In this document: in pieces, positions 57,082 through 64,000 of the stretch
Layout of the letters: each line of letters opens with the position of its first letter
Numbering within the stretch: the stretch's first letter is position 1
Assembly: GCA_001449105.1 (NCBI GenBank)
Contig: LNIY01000066.1
Location: 21,979 to 85,978 of the forward strand
Direction of reading: 5' to 3'
Source of the DNA: Caulobacter vibrioides
Lineage (GTDB): Bacteria; Pseudomonadota; Alphaproteobacteria; Caulobacterales; Caulobacteraceae
DNA length: 64,000 nt
Notes under the pieces: generated by a model
What the model saw: only the letters and a program-made list of their open reading frames with translations
Databases searched by the model: none
Told to the model about the DNA's origin: nothing
Translations under genes and position numbers: made by a program

Positions 57082-58170
57082 ATGACCGACGCGACGAACC
57101 TGCCCGACGCCGCTCTCGACCAGGACCGCGGCCGCAGCGGCGGCGGACCGATCCAGGCCCTGGCGCGGCTGGCCCAGGATGCGCCGGTGCCCGATGTCGT
57201 CTCCCGCTTCGCCATCCACCAGCTGGTGGCCGGGGCCCGGCGCTCGCTGGAACAGGCCCCGCCGGACGCCGCCCGCCTGTTCGCCGAAGCCATGGCCGGA
57301 CGCGCGATCGCCACCCACACCGCCGACGCCAACACCCAGCACTACGAGCTGCCGGCCGCCTTCTTCGAGGCGGTGCTGGGCCCGCACCTGAAATATTCCA
57401 GCGGCCTTTACTCGCCCGGCGTCGACACACTGGCCCAGGCCGAGGCGGCCGCCCTGCGGGAGACGGAAAGCCACGCCGACCTGCGCGACGGCCAGGCGGT
57501 TCTGGAACTGGGCTGCGGCTGGGGCTCCCTGTCGCTGTGGATGGCCGAGCGGTTTCCGAACTCCACGATCACGGCGGTGTCGAACTCGACCTCGCAGCGC
57601 GCCTTCATCCAGGCCCGCGCCGCCGAACGGGGCCTGGCCAACCTCACCGTCGTCACCGCCGACATGAACGTCTTCGACACCGCCCGCCGCTTCGACCGCG
57701 TGGTCTCGGTCGAGATGTTCGAGCACATGAGCAACTGGCGCGCCCTGCTGACCAAGGTGCGGACCTGGCTGAAGCCCGACGGCCTGCTGTTCCTGCACGT
57801 CTTCACCCACGCCACGACGCCCTACCGCTTCGAGGCCGACGACCCCGACGACTGGATCGCCCGCTACTTCTTCAGCGGCGGCGTCATGCCCAGCCACGAC
57901 CTGGCCCGGCAGTTCCCCGACCTGTTCGAGGTGGCCATGGACTGGCGCTGGAGCGGCGCCCACTACGCCCGCACCGCCGAGCACTGGCTGCAGCGCTTCG
58001 ACGCCGCCAAGGCCGTGATCGATCCGCTGCTGGTCGAGGTCTATGGCGGTCAGGCCAGGGTCTGGCGACGCCGCTGGCGGCTGTTCTTCCTGGCCACCGC
58101 CGGCCTGTTCGGCCATCGCGGCGGCGCCGAATGGGGCGTCAGCCACTATCGCCTGCGGCCCGTGGCCTGA
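57082..58170 (+). CDS. Cyclopropane-fatty-acyl-phospholipid synthase-like methyltransferase
   Basis: SAM-dependent methyltransferase of the Mycolic_acid/CFA synthase family. The 362-residue product has the SAM motif I VLELGCGWGSLSLWMAE (about 168-184), the family motifs YSSGLYSPGVDTLAQAE and SVEMFEHMSNWRALL, and the C-terminal AEHWLQRFDA. The ATG at 57082 follows GGAGG. It probably methylates or cyclopropanates unsaturated membrane acyl chains; whether the product is a cyclopropane or another methylated lipid cannot be told. Confidence 0.92.
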   Translation: MTDATNLPDAALDQDRGRSGGGPIQALARLAQDAPVPDVVSRFAIHQLVAGARRSLEQAPPDAARLFAEAMAGRAIATHTADANTQHYELPAAFFEAVLGPHLKYSSGLYSPGVDTLAQAEAAALRETESHADLRDGQAVLELGCGWGSLSLWMAERFPNSTITAVSNSTSQRAFIQARAAERGLANLTVVTADMNVFDTARRFDRVVSVEMFEHMSNWRALLTKVRTWLKPDGLLFLHVFTHATTPYRFEADDPDDWIARYFFSGGVMPSHDLARQFPDLFEVAMDWRWSGAHYARTAEHWLQRFDAAKAVIDPLLVEVYGGQARVWRRRWRLFFLATAGLFGHRGGAEWGVSHYRLRPVA

Positions 58171-58182
58171 GGGAGAACGCCC

Positions 58183-58593
58183 ATGCTGCGCTACGTCTTC
58201 GGATACCTGGCGACCGCCGTCGTCTTCCTGGCGCTGGACGCCGTCTGGCTGACCCAGATGGCAGAGCGCCTCTATCGCCCGCGCATCGGCGCGCTGATGG
58301 CCGACACGCCCAGCCTGCCGCCGGCCGTGGCCTTCTACCTGATCTACATCGGGGCCGTGACGTGGTTCGCGATCACGCCGGCCCTGCGCCCCGACGGCGG
58401 CTGGTCGCGCCTGCTGGCCAACGCCGCCCTGTTCGGCCTGGCCGCCTACGCCACCTACGACCTGACCAACCAGGCGACGCTGAAGACCTGGTCCACGCTC
58501 GTCACCCTGGCCGACATGGCCTGGGGCGCGTTCGTCACCACCGCGGCGGCCGGCGCCGGCTATTTCGTCGCCAGTCGGTTCGGCGGGCGGTAG
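58183..58593 (+). CDS. DUF2177 family membrane protein
   Basis: 136-residue membrane protein with four helices and the DUF2177 motifs ALDAVWLTQMAERLYRPRIG, FYLIYIGAVTWFAI, ATYDLTNQATLKTWS and DMAWGAFVT. Function is unknown, but the family is repeatedly found with CFA-like methyltransferases and DUF1365 genes. It starts 12 bp after the methyltransferase stop. Confidence 0.92.
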   Translation: MLRYVFGYLATAVVFLALDAVWLTQMAERLYRPRIGALMADTPSLPPAVAFYLIYIGAVTWFAITPALRPDGGWSRLLANAALFGLAAYATYDLTNQATLKTWSTLVTLADMAWGAFVTTAAAGAGYFVASRFGGR

Positions 58594-58659
58594 GCCGTTG
58601 CCAGCCTCGAACCGGCATGCGAGCGTCCGCCCCAGGCATCATGCCGGAGGGGACGTCGA

Positions 58660-59214
58660 TTGGACGCTGACAGCAGCCGCGCCTTGCTTTCGCGAGCGAT
58701 CGCTCGCGTCGCCAATCGCGACCACGACGCCCTCAAATACGTCTATCGCCACACCTCCGCGAAGCTATTGGGCGTCGCCTTGCGTATCTTGAACGATCGC
58801 GAGGAGGCCGAGGACGTGTTGCAGGACGTCTATCTGACGGTGTGGAACAAGGCCGACCGGTTCGACCCGGAAAAGGCCAGCCCCATCACCTGGCTGGTCA
58901 GCCTGGCCCGCAACCGCGCCATCGACCGGCTGCGTTCGCGCGGGACCCGCGTCATGACCGGCGTCGAGGAGGCCGAAGCCCTGCCCGACGCCGCCCCCCT
59001 GGCCTCGGCCCGGGTCGAGGCCGACGAGGATCGCCGGCGCCTCGACGGCTGCCTCGACCAGCTCGATCCCAAGCATTCCGGCGCCGTGCGCAAGGCCTTC
59101 TTCGAGGGCTTGACCTACGACGCCCTGGCCCAGGCGGTCGGCGTGCCGCTGGGCACCATGAAGAGCTGGATCCGGCGCAGCCTGATCAGCCTGCGGGCTT
59201 GTCTCGAAGCATGA
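58660..59214 (+). CDS. ECF RNA polymerase sigma factor
   Basis: 184-residue sigma factor with region 2 (EEAEDVLQDVYLTVWNKADR, then ITWLVSLARNRAIDRLRS) and region 4 (LDQLDPKHSGAVRKAFFEGL, TYDALAQAVGVPLGTMKSWI). The start is a TTG at 58660 preceded by GGAGGGGA. Its stop overlaps the anti-sigma start (ATGA). An 8-bp inverted repeat, CCGGCATG / CATGCCGG, flanks 58612-58647 just upstream. Likely autoregulated and controlling the adjacent lipid genes. Confidence 0.95.
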   Translation: MDADSSRALLSRAIARVANRDHDALKYVYRHTSAKLLGVALRILNDREEAEDVLQDVYLTVWNKADRFDPEKASPITWLVSLARNRAIDRLRSRGTRVMTGVEEAEALPDAAPLASARVEADEDRRRLDGCLDQLDPKHSGAVRKAFFEGLTYDALAQAVGVPLGTMKSWIRRSLISLRACLEA

Positions 59215-59939
59215 CCGACGCGACCGACAACATCCCCGAGGGCGAGGATCGCCCCTTCGCCGGCGAATACGTACTGGGCGTGCTGGACGCGTCCGAACGC
59301 GCCGAGGCCGAACGCCGGCTCGCCGCCGACCCCGCCTTCGCCCGCTCGGTGGCCTGGTGGGAGGAGCGCCTGACGCCCCTGGCCGCCGACGTCGCCGGCG
59401 TTTCGCCGTCCGAGGGCCTGTGGCCGCGCATCCAGGCCCTGGTCGCCGACCCGCTGAAGCCCTCGGCCTGGAGCAACATCGCCCTGTGGCGCGGCCTCAC
59501 CGCCGGCGCCATGGCGCTGGCGGCGGCCTGCGTGGTCATCGCCATCCTGCCGCGTCCGGCCCTGCCGCCGTCCGTCGCGCCCGCTCCCTCCAGGCCGCAG
59601 GCGGCCGAGGTGGCGCTGATCGCCGACCCGACCACCAACAAGCCGATGATGGTCGCCACCCTCGACCACGGCATGGACCAGGTGATGCTGACGCCGATGG
59701 GCATGAAGATGCCCGAAGGCCGCGACGCCGAACTGTGGATCATCCCCGAGGGCCAGAAGGCGATCTCGCTGGGCGTGATCCCGACCGACAAGCCGATGCG
59801 CATCCCGATGCCCAAGGACCTGCGCGGCGAGGCGACCTACACCGCCCTGCTGGCCGTCACGGACGAGCCGATCGGCGGCTCGCCCACGGGCGTGGCCACC
59901 GGCTCGGTGCGCGCGGCGGGCAAGTTCGCCAAGGCCTGA
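59211..59939 (+). CDS. RskA-type anti-sigma factor
   Basis: 242-residue membrane anti-sigma. The cytoplasmic N-terminus (EYVLGVLDASERAEAERRLA) is the anti-sigma domain, followed by one membrane helix (about 94-114) and a periplasmic RskA domain with LWIIPEGQKAISLGVIP and ending EPIGGSPTGVATGSVRAAGK. It lacks the zinc-binding His/Cys set of ChrR-type anti-sigmas, so release is probably by regulated proteolysis or another envelope signal rather than a metal switch. Four-base overlap with the sigma gene. Confidence 0.93.
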   Translation: MTDATDNIPEGEDRPFAGEYVLGVLDASERAEAERRLAADPAFARSVAWWEERLTPLAADVAGVSPSEGLWPRIQALVADPLKPSAWSNIALWRGLTAGAMALAAACVVIAILPRPALPPSVAPAPSRPQAAEVALIADPTTNKPMMVATLDHGMDQVMLTPMGMKMPEGRDAELWIIPEGQKAISLGVIPTDKPMRIPMPKDLRGEATYTALLAVTDEPIGGSPTGVATGSVRAAGKFAKA

Positions 59940-59988
59940 ACCCCGTTTTTCGGGGAGCCATAAGCGTTCCGGCGCGTTCGCCCCGGTC

Positions 59989-61083
59989 ATGAACGATCTT
60001 CCCGACTGGCTGCCGGACTGGCTCAACGACTCCGTCTGGCTGATCGCCTGGGCGCCGCCCTGGATCGTGAGCCTTGTGCTGATCGCGCTGGCCGTGGTGC
60101 TGGCCTGGACGATCCACGCCGTGGTGGTGCGGGCCGTGCGCCACACCCTGTCCACGCGCGACGCCTTCTGGCAGGCCCTGATCGCCCGCACCCGGCGGCC
60201 CACGCGCATGGCCTTCGTGGTCGCCGCCCTGGGGGCCGCGGCCTCCATCGCGCCGCTCGACGCGGCCCAAGCGCAGACGGCCAAGCACCTGCTGCTGGTG
60301 ATGTTCATCCTGCTGCTGGGCTGGATGTCGATGACCGCCCTCGACATCGGGGCCGCGCTCTACATGCGCGGCTTCAAGGTCGACGTCGAAGACAACCTGC
60401 TGGCCCGCAAGCACGTCACCCAGATCCGCATCCTGCGCCGGGCGCTGGCCATCCTGATCGGCATCTTCACCCTGGCCCTGGCGCTGATGACCATTCCGGG
60501 CGTGCGCCAGTGGGGCGTCAGCCTGCTGGCCGCCGGCGGCGCGGCCTCGCTGATCGTGGGCCTGGCGCTGCAGCCGCTGCTGACCAACCTGATCGCCGGC
60601 ATCCAGATCGCCGTCACCCAGCCGATCCGCATCGACGACGCCGTCATCGTCGAGAAGGAATGGGGGAACATCGAGGAGATCAACGCCACCTACGTTGTCG
60701 TGCGGCTGTGGGACTGGCGGCGGATGGTGCTGCCGCTCAGCTACTTCATCCAGACCCCGTTCCAGAACTGGACCCGCGAGAGCGCCGCCCTGATCGGCAC
60801 CGCCATGCTCTATGTCGACCCCGCCGCCCCCGTCGACCGTCTGCGCGAGAAGCTGGAGGAGATCGCCAAGGCCTCGCCCCGCTGGGACGGCAAGGTGGTC
60901 AACCTGGCCGTCACCGACATCACCCCCGAGGTCATGGAGGTGCGCTGCCTGGTCAGCGCCCGCAACGCCCCCACCACCTTCGACCTGCGCTGCGAAGTGC
61001 GTGAGAAGATGATGGCCTTCCTGCGCGAGGAACTGCCCGACGCCTTCCCCAAGAAGCGCCTGGCGCTGGCGGCGGAGGCATAG
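59989..61083 (+). CDS. MscS-family mechanosensitive channel
   Basis: 364-residue inner-membrane channel with about four N-terminal helices, the pore helix region with GVSLLAAGGAASLIVGLALQ (Gly/Ala packing) and the beta domain with NLIAGIQIAVTQPIRIDDAV. A C-terminal mixed alpha/beta domain follows. It opens on membrane tension to release osmolytes. It starts 49 bp after the anti-sigma stop, on the same strand, so it may be part of that transcript. Confidence 0.92.
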   Translation: MNDLPDWLPDWLNDSVWLIAWAPPWIVSLVLIALAVVLAWTIHAVVVRAVRHTLSTRDAFWQALIARTRRPTRMAFVVAALGAAASIAPLDAAQAQTAKHLLLVMFILLLGWMSMTALDIGAALYMRGFKVDVEDNLLARKHVTQIRILRRALAILIGIFTLALALMTIPGVRQWGVSLLAAGGAASLIVGLALQPLLTNLIAGIQIAVTQPIRIDDAVIVEKEWGNIEEINATYVVVRLWDWRRMVLPLSYFIQTPFQNWTRESAALIGTAMLYVDPAAPVDRLREKLEEIAKASPRWDGKVVNLAVTDITPEVMEVRCLVSARNAPTTFDLRCEVREKMMAFLREELPDAFPKKRLALAAEA

Positions 61084-61282
61084 GCGCTCCCTCCCCCATC
61101 AAGGGGGAAGGGAGGAAGACAACAACCAAGTAAGTGATTTATGACTTGCAAGCAGGCGCCCGCGCGTTCGGCTGGCGCTTGCACGGGCAATCGCGCGGCA
61201 TCTTCGCGGTACGGCCGCTTGCCGACGAGGATCGGCGGGCGCAGCCTGCTACCGGGGGAGCGACGAAACGGCGGGGAGCGGA

Positions 61283-62656
61283 GTGACTCAAGCGTTCGAG
61301 ATCGGCGTCAGGGCCAAGGCCCGCTGCGACCTGATGGGCGCGGCGCCCTTCAGCGAGGCCGACGACATGCTCGTTCGGCGCTTCCTGACCCCCGCCCATA
61401 AATCCGCGCTCGACACCCTGAAGTACTGGATGGAGGAGGCCGGCATGGCCGTCCGCCTCGATCCGGCCGGCAACCTGGTCGGTCGCTACGAGGGCGATGC
61501 GCCCGGGGCCCCGGCCCTGCTGATCGGCTCGCACATCGACAGCGTGCGCAACGGCGGCCGCTACGACGGCGCGCTGGGCGTGATGCTGGCGGTCGACGTG
61601 ATCGACGTCTTCCACCGCCAGGGCCGCCGCCTGCCCTTCGCGCTGGAGGCCATCGCCTTCGGCGACGAGGAAGGCTCGCGCTTTCCCGCCTCCATGGCCT
61701 GCAGCCGCGCGGTGGCCGGCACGGTCGATCCCAAGGTCATGGAGATGACCGACGCGGAGGGCACGAGTCTCGCCCAGGCCTTCGCCGCCTTCGGCCTGGA
61801 CCCGACGAGCCTGACCGAAGCCGCCCGCAAGCCTGGCGAGGTCTTCGCCTTCCTCGAGGCCCATATCGAGCAGGGCCCGGTGCTGGAAGCCGAGGGCCTG
61901 GCCCTGGGCGTCGTCACCGCCATCGCCGCCCAGAAGCGGATCCTGGTGCGGTTCAAGGGCCAGGCCGGCCACGCCGGCACCACCCCCATGGGCCTGCGCA
62001 AGGATCCCGGCCCGGCCGCCGCCGAGGCCGTGCTGGCCCTGGAGCGGATCTGCCGCGAGGGTCCGCTGGGCGGAACCGACGGCCTCGTCGGCACGGTCGG
62101 CCGCATGACCGCCCTGCCCGGCGCCTTCAACGTCATTCCCGGCGCGGTCGAGTTCTCGATGGACGTCCGCGCCGAGACCTCGGCCACGCGCGACGCCGCC
62201 GTCGCCGCCGTGACCGCGCAGATCGAAGCCATCGCCGCGCGGCGCGGCCTGGCGGTCACCGTCACCCTGATGCAGGAACTGGCCGAAAGCCCATGCGACG
62301 CGGGCCTCACCGAGCTGCTGGCATCCGCCGTCGGCGACCTGAATGATTTCGGGGGCCAGGCCGCCCGCCGCCTGCCCAGCGGCGCGGGCCACGACGCCAT
62401 GGTCATCGCCGACCTCTGCCCCACCGCCATGCTGTTCATCCGCTGCGAGGGCGGGATCAGCCACAACCCCGCCGAAGCCGTCACCGACGCCGACTGCGCC
62501 CTGGCGGCGCAGGCGATGGTGGGGTTCGTGGAGAAACTCTCGACTGAATTCTCATCGTCATCCCGGCCGGAGCGCGCCAGCGCGGAGAGCCGGGACCCAG
62601 GGGCCGTGCGCACCGCCCCTGGGTCCCGGATCGCCCCTGCGGGGCGTCCGGGATGA
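61283..62656 (+). CDS. Allantoate amidohydrolase-like M20 zinc hydrolase
   Basis: Hydrolase of the AllC/HyuC family, splitting allantoate to ureidoglycine, CO2 and ammonia. The 457-residue product has metal motifs GSHIDSVRNGGRYDGALG, GDEEGSRFP, the HIEQGPVLE segment and SGAGHDAMVIA. The GTG at 61283 follows a GGGGAG site. The following pucG-like gene strengthens the allantoate assignment over carbamoylase. The last roughly 33 residues (SRPERASAESRDPG onward) are encoded by a family C repeat and the stop lies in its terminal GGGATGAC, so the native C-terminus is probably near FVEKLS. Confidence 0.88.
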   Translation: MTQAFEIGVRAKARCDLMGAAPFSEADDMLVRRFLTPAHKSALDTLKYWMEEAGMAVRLDPAGNLVGRYEGDAPGAPALLIGSHIDSVRNGGRYDGALGVMLAVDVIDVFHRQGRRLPFALEAIAFGDEEGSRFPASMACSRAVAGTVDPKVMEMTDAEGTSLAQAFAAFGLDPTSLTEAARKPGEVFAFLEAHIEQGPVLEAEGLALGVVTAIAAQKRILVRFKGQAGHAGTTPMGLRKDPGPAAAEAVLALERICREGPLGGTDGLVGTVGRMTALPGAFNVIPGAVEFSMDVRAETSATRDAAVAAVTAQIEAIAARRGLAVTVTLMQELAESPCDAGLTELLASAVGDLNDFGGQAARRLPSGAGHDAMVIADLCPTAMLFIRCEGGISHNPAEAVTDADCALAAQAMVGFVEKLSTEFSSSSRPERASAESRDPGAVRTAPGSRIAPAGRPG

Positions 62657-62657
62657 C
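62557..62657. repeat. Palindromic intergenic repeat, family C, copy 2
   Basis: Terminal GTCATCCCGG and CCGGGATGAC with inner arms CGGGACCCAGGGG and CCCCTGGGTCCCGG, as in copy 1 (8001-8145) but with a shorter spacer. It is translated as the C-terminal tail of the allantoate amidohydrolase-like protein, and its last bases provide that gene's TGA stop. Confidence 0.88.
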
Positions 62658-62663
62658 GACTTG

Positions 62664-63893
62664 ATGGATAGGCGTATGGATAGCTTCAAAGAACTCGACC
62701 ACCCCGCCCGCCTGCTGATGGGTCCCGGCCCCATCAACGTGCACCCGCGCGTGCTGCGGGCCATGTCGGTGCAGTTGCTCGGCCAGTTCGATCCCGAGTT
62801 CACAGGCTACATGAACGAGGTCATGGCGCTGTATCGCGGCGTCTTCCAGACTTCGAACCAATGGACCTTCGTGGTCGACGGCACCTCGCGCGCCGGCATC
62901 GAGGCGGCGCTGGTCTCGACCCTCGTGCCGGGCGACGACATCGTGGTGGTCAACGCCGGGCGCTTTGGCCTGCTGCTGGCCGAGATCGCCGAGCGCTGCG
63001 ACGCCAAGGTGACCTTCGTCGAGGGCGAATGGGGCAAGGTCGTCGACCCGCAGGCCGTCGAGGACGCCGTCGCGCGCGTGAAGCCCCGCCTGGTGGCCTG
63101 CGTGCACGGCGACACCTCGACCACCATCGCCCAGCCGATCGAGGCGATCGGCGAGATTTGCCAGCGCCACGGCGCCCTTCTGTATGTCGACGCCACCGCC
63201 ACCCTGGGCGGCATGAGCGTGCCGGTCGACGCCTGGAAGGCCGATATCGTCACCGGCGGCCTGCAAAAGTGCATGGGCGGCCCCTCGGGCTCGGCCCCGA
63301 TCACCATCAGCGACAAGGCCGCCGACCACATCTTTTCCCGCCGCCACGTGGAAAAGGGCCTGGCCGCACCGGGCGCCGCCGGAAACGGCCGCCGCATCGC
63401 CTCCAACTATTTCGACCTGGCCATGATCATGGACTACTGGTCGGACAAGCGGCTGAACCACCACACCGAGGCGGCCAGCATGCTGTTCGCCGCCCGCGAA
63501 TGCGCGCGGATCGTGCTGGAGGAAGGCCTCGAGCCCCGCTTCGCCCGCCATGCCCAGGCCGGCGCGGCCATGACCGCCGGGATCGAGGCCCTGGGCCTTC
63601 AGGTCTATGGCGACCAGGCCCACAAGATGACCAACGTCACCGGCGTGATCGCGCCCACGGGCGTCGACTACGACCGGGTCAAGACCCGCATGCGCACCGA
63701 GTTCGAGATCGAGATCGGCGCGGCGTTCGGTCCGCTGGCCGGCAAGATCTGGCGGATCGGGACGATGGGCGTCAACGCCCGCAAGCACGCGGTGCTGCAA
63801 ACCCTGGCGGCGCTGGAGGCCGTGCTGCGCTGGGAGGGCTTCAGCGCGCCGGCGGGGGCGGGCGTGGATGCGGCGCTGGGGGTGTATGGGTGA
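62664..63893 (+). CDS. pucG: (S)-ureidoglycine-glyoxylate aminotransferase-like protein
   Basis: PLP-dependent class V aminotransferase. The 409-residue product shows MGPGPINVHPRVLRAMS, LGQFDPEFTGYMNEVM, VDGTSRAGIEA, the PLP-Asp region YVDATATLGG, the Schiff-base Lys in GGLQKCMGGPSG and SDKRLNHHTEAASML, all close to Bacillus PucG. It begins 7 bp after the allantoate amidohydrolase-like gene, and PucG uses that enzyme's product, so the pair forms a purine-catabolism step. The ATG at 62664 is chosen; an ATG at 62676 (MDSFKEL) is equally plausible. A serine-glyoxylate aminotransferase is the alternative. Confidence 0.9.
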   Translation: MDRRMDSFKELDHPARLLMGPGPINVHPRVLRAMSVQLLGQFDPEFTGYMNEVMALYRGVFQTSNQWTFVVDGTSRAGIEAALVSTLVPGDDIVVVNAGRFGLLLAEIAERCDAKVTFVEGEWGKVVDPQAVEDAVARVKPRLVACVHGDTSTTIAQPIEAIGEICQRHGALLYVDATATLGGMSVPVDAWKADIVTGGLQKCMGGPSGSAPITISDKAADHIFSRRHVEKGLAAPGAAGNGRRIASNYFDLAMIMDYWSDKRLNHHTEAASMLFAARECARIVLEEGLEPRFARHAQAGAAMTAGIEALGLQVYGDQAHKMTNVTGVIAPTGVDYDRVKTRMRTEFEIEIGAAFGPLAGKIWRIGTMGVNARKHAVLQTLAALEAVLRWEGFSAPAGAGVDAALGVYG

Positions 63894-63905
63894 TGGTGGT
63901 GAAGA

Positions 63906-64000
63906 CCCCCTCCGGCCCCCCCGGCCACCCCCCCCCAGGGGGGGGGGGCGCCGTCCGCGCGGCGGTCTCCCCGAGGGTCCCCCTCTGGGGGGGCGTGCGG
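63906..64000. repeat. Palindromic repeat, family B, degraded copy 4 at window end
   Basis: Begins ACCCCCTCCGGCCCCCCCGG, like the family B opening, then runs into long C and G homopolymers and a GTCCGCGCGGCGG segment before CCCCCTCTGGGGGGG. The arms no longer pair cleanly. The pattern suggests either decay or base-calling error in a GC-rich hairpin near a contig edge. Confidence 0.65.

Overview
This window is high-GC alphaproteobacterial chromosome, most likely from Caulobacter or a close relative in the Caulobacteraceae. The strongest evidence is a full-length ctrA whose upstream region carries TTAA-type CtrA motifs and a GANTC (CcrM) site. It is supported by a fliI-fliJ pair behind a CtrA-like promoter, GTTC-N7-GTTC LexA boxes of the alphaproteobacterial type, a TonB-dependent receptor of the Xanthomonas/Caulobacter family and a folate-dependent TrmFO. 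No phage, integrase, transposase or CRISPR array was seen, and coding density is high.

Layout. 1-3914: tolB (cut by the left edge), tolA, tolR, tolQ and ybgC, the cell-envelope constriction machine, all on the minus strand. 4066-6393: ruvB, ruvA and ruvC, with a LexA box over the ruvC start. 6400-17540: metabolic and envelope genes (secreted M20 peptidase, nucleoside hydrolase, MgtC-like protein, CheW, zinc alcohol dehydrogenase, DMT transporter, Tat-exported phospholipase C, M23 endopeptidase). 17791-22632: ctrA, a LytTR regulator, an exported hydrolase, fliI and fliJ. 22915-31035: GH10 xylanase and many small exported or membrane proteins, an alpha-ketoglutarate permease-like MFS protein, and msrA with a yjbR-like gene. 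31193-38137: tRNA-Ser(GGA), an exported nucleoside deoxyribosyltransferase-like protein, an ABC-F ATPase, an exported hypothetical protein and LexA-boxed uvrA. 38211-41944: four tandem paralogous membrane proteins. 42032-46155: trmFO, an exported hypothetical protein, and two related AraC regulators flanking an alpha/beta hydrolase. 46246-54653: a FecI/FecR pair, an STN-domain TonB-dependent receptor, and a second receptor behind operator-like repeats. 54789-59939: a lipid-modification cluster (DUF1365, FAD oxidoreductase, cyclopropane synthase-like methyltransferase, DUF2177) with an ECF sigma and RskA-type anti-sigma. 59989-63893: an MscS channel, then an allantoate amidohydrolase and ureidoglycine-glyoxylate aminotransferase pair for purine-nitrogen salvage.

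The most distinctive non-coding content is a set of at least five families of long palindromic intergenic repeats, found mainly where two genes converge. Several intrude into neighbouring reading frames and supply C-terminal codons and stops. A tandem array of 46-bp terminator hairpins lies after the second receptor and doubles as coding sequence for the tail of the opposing gene. The last 100 bases resemble a damaged copy of one repeat family with abnormal homopolymers and may be a contig edge.
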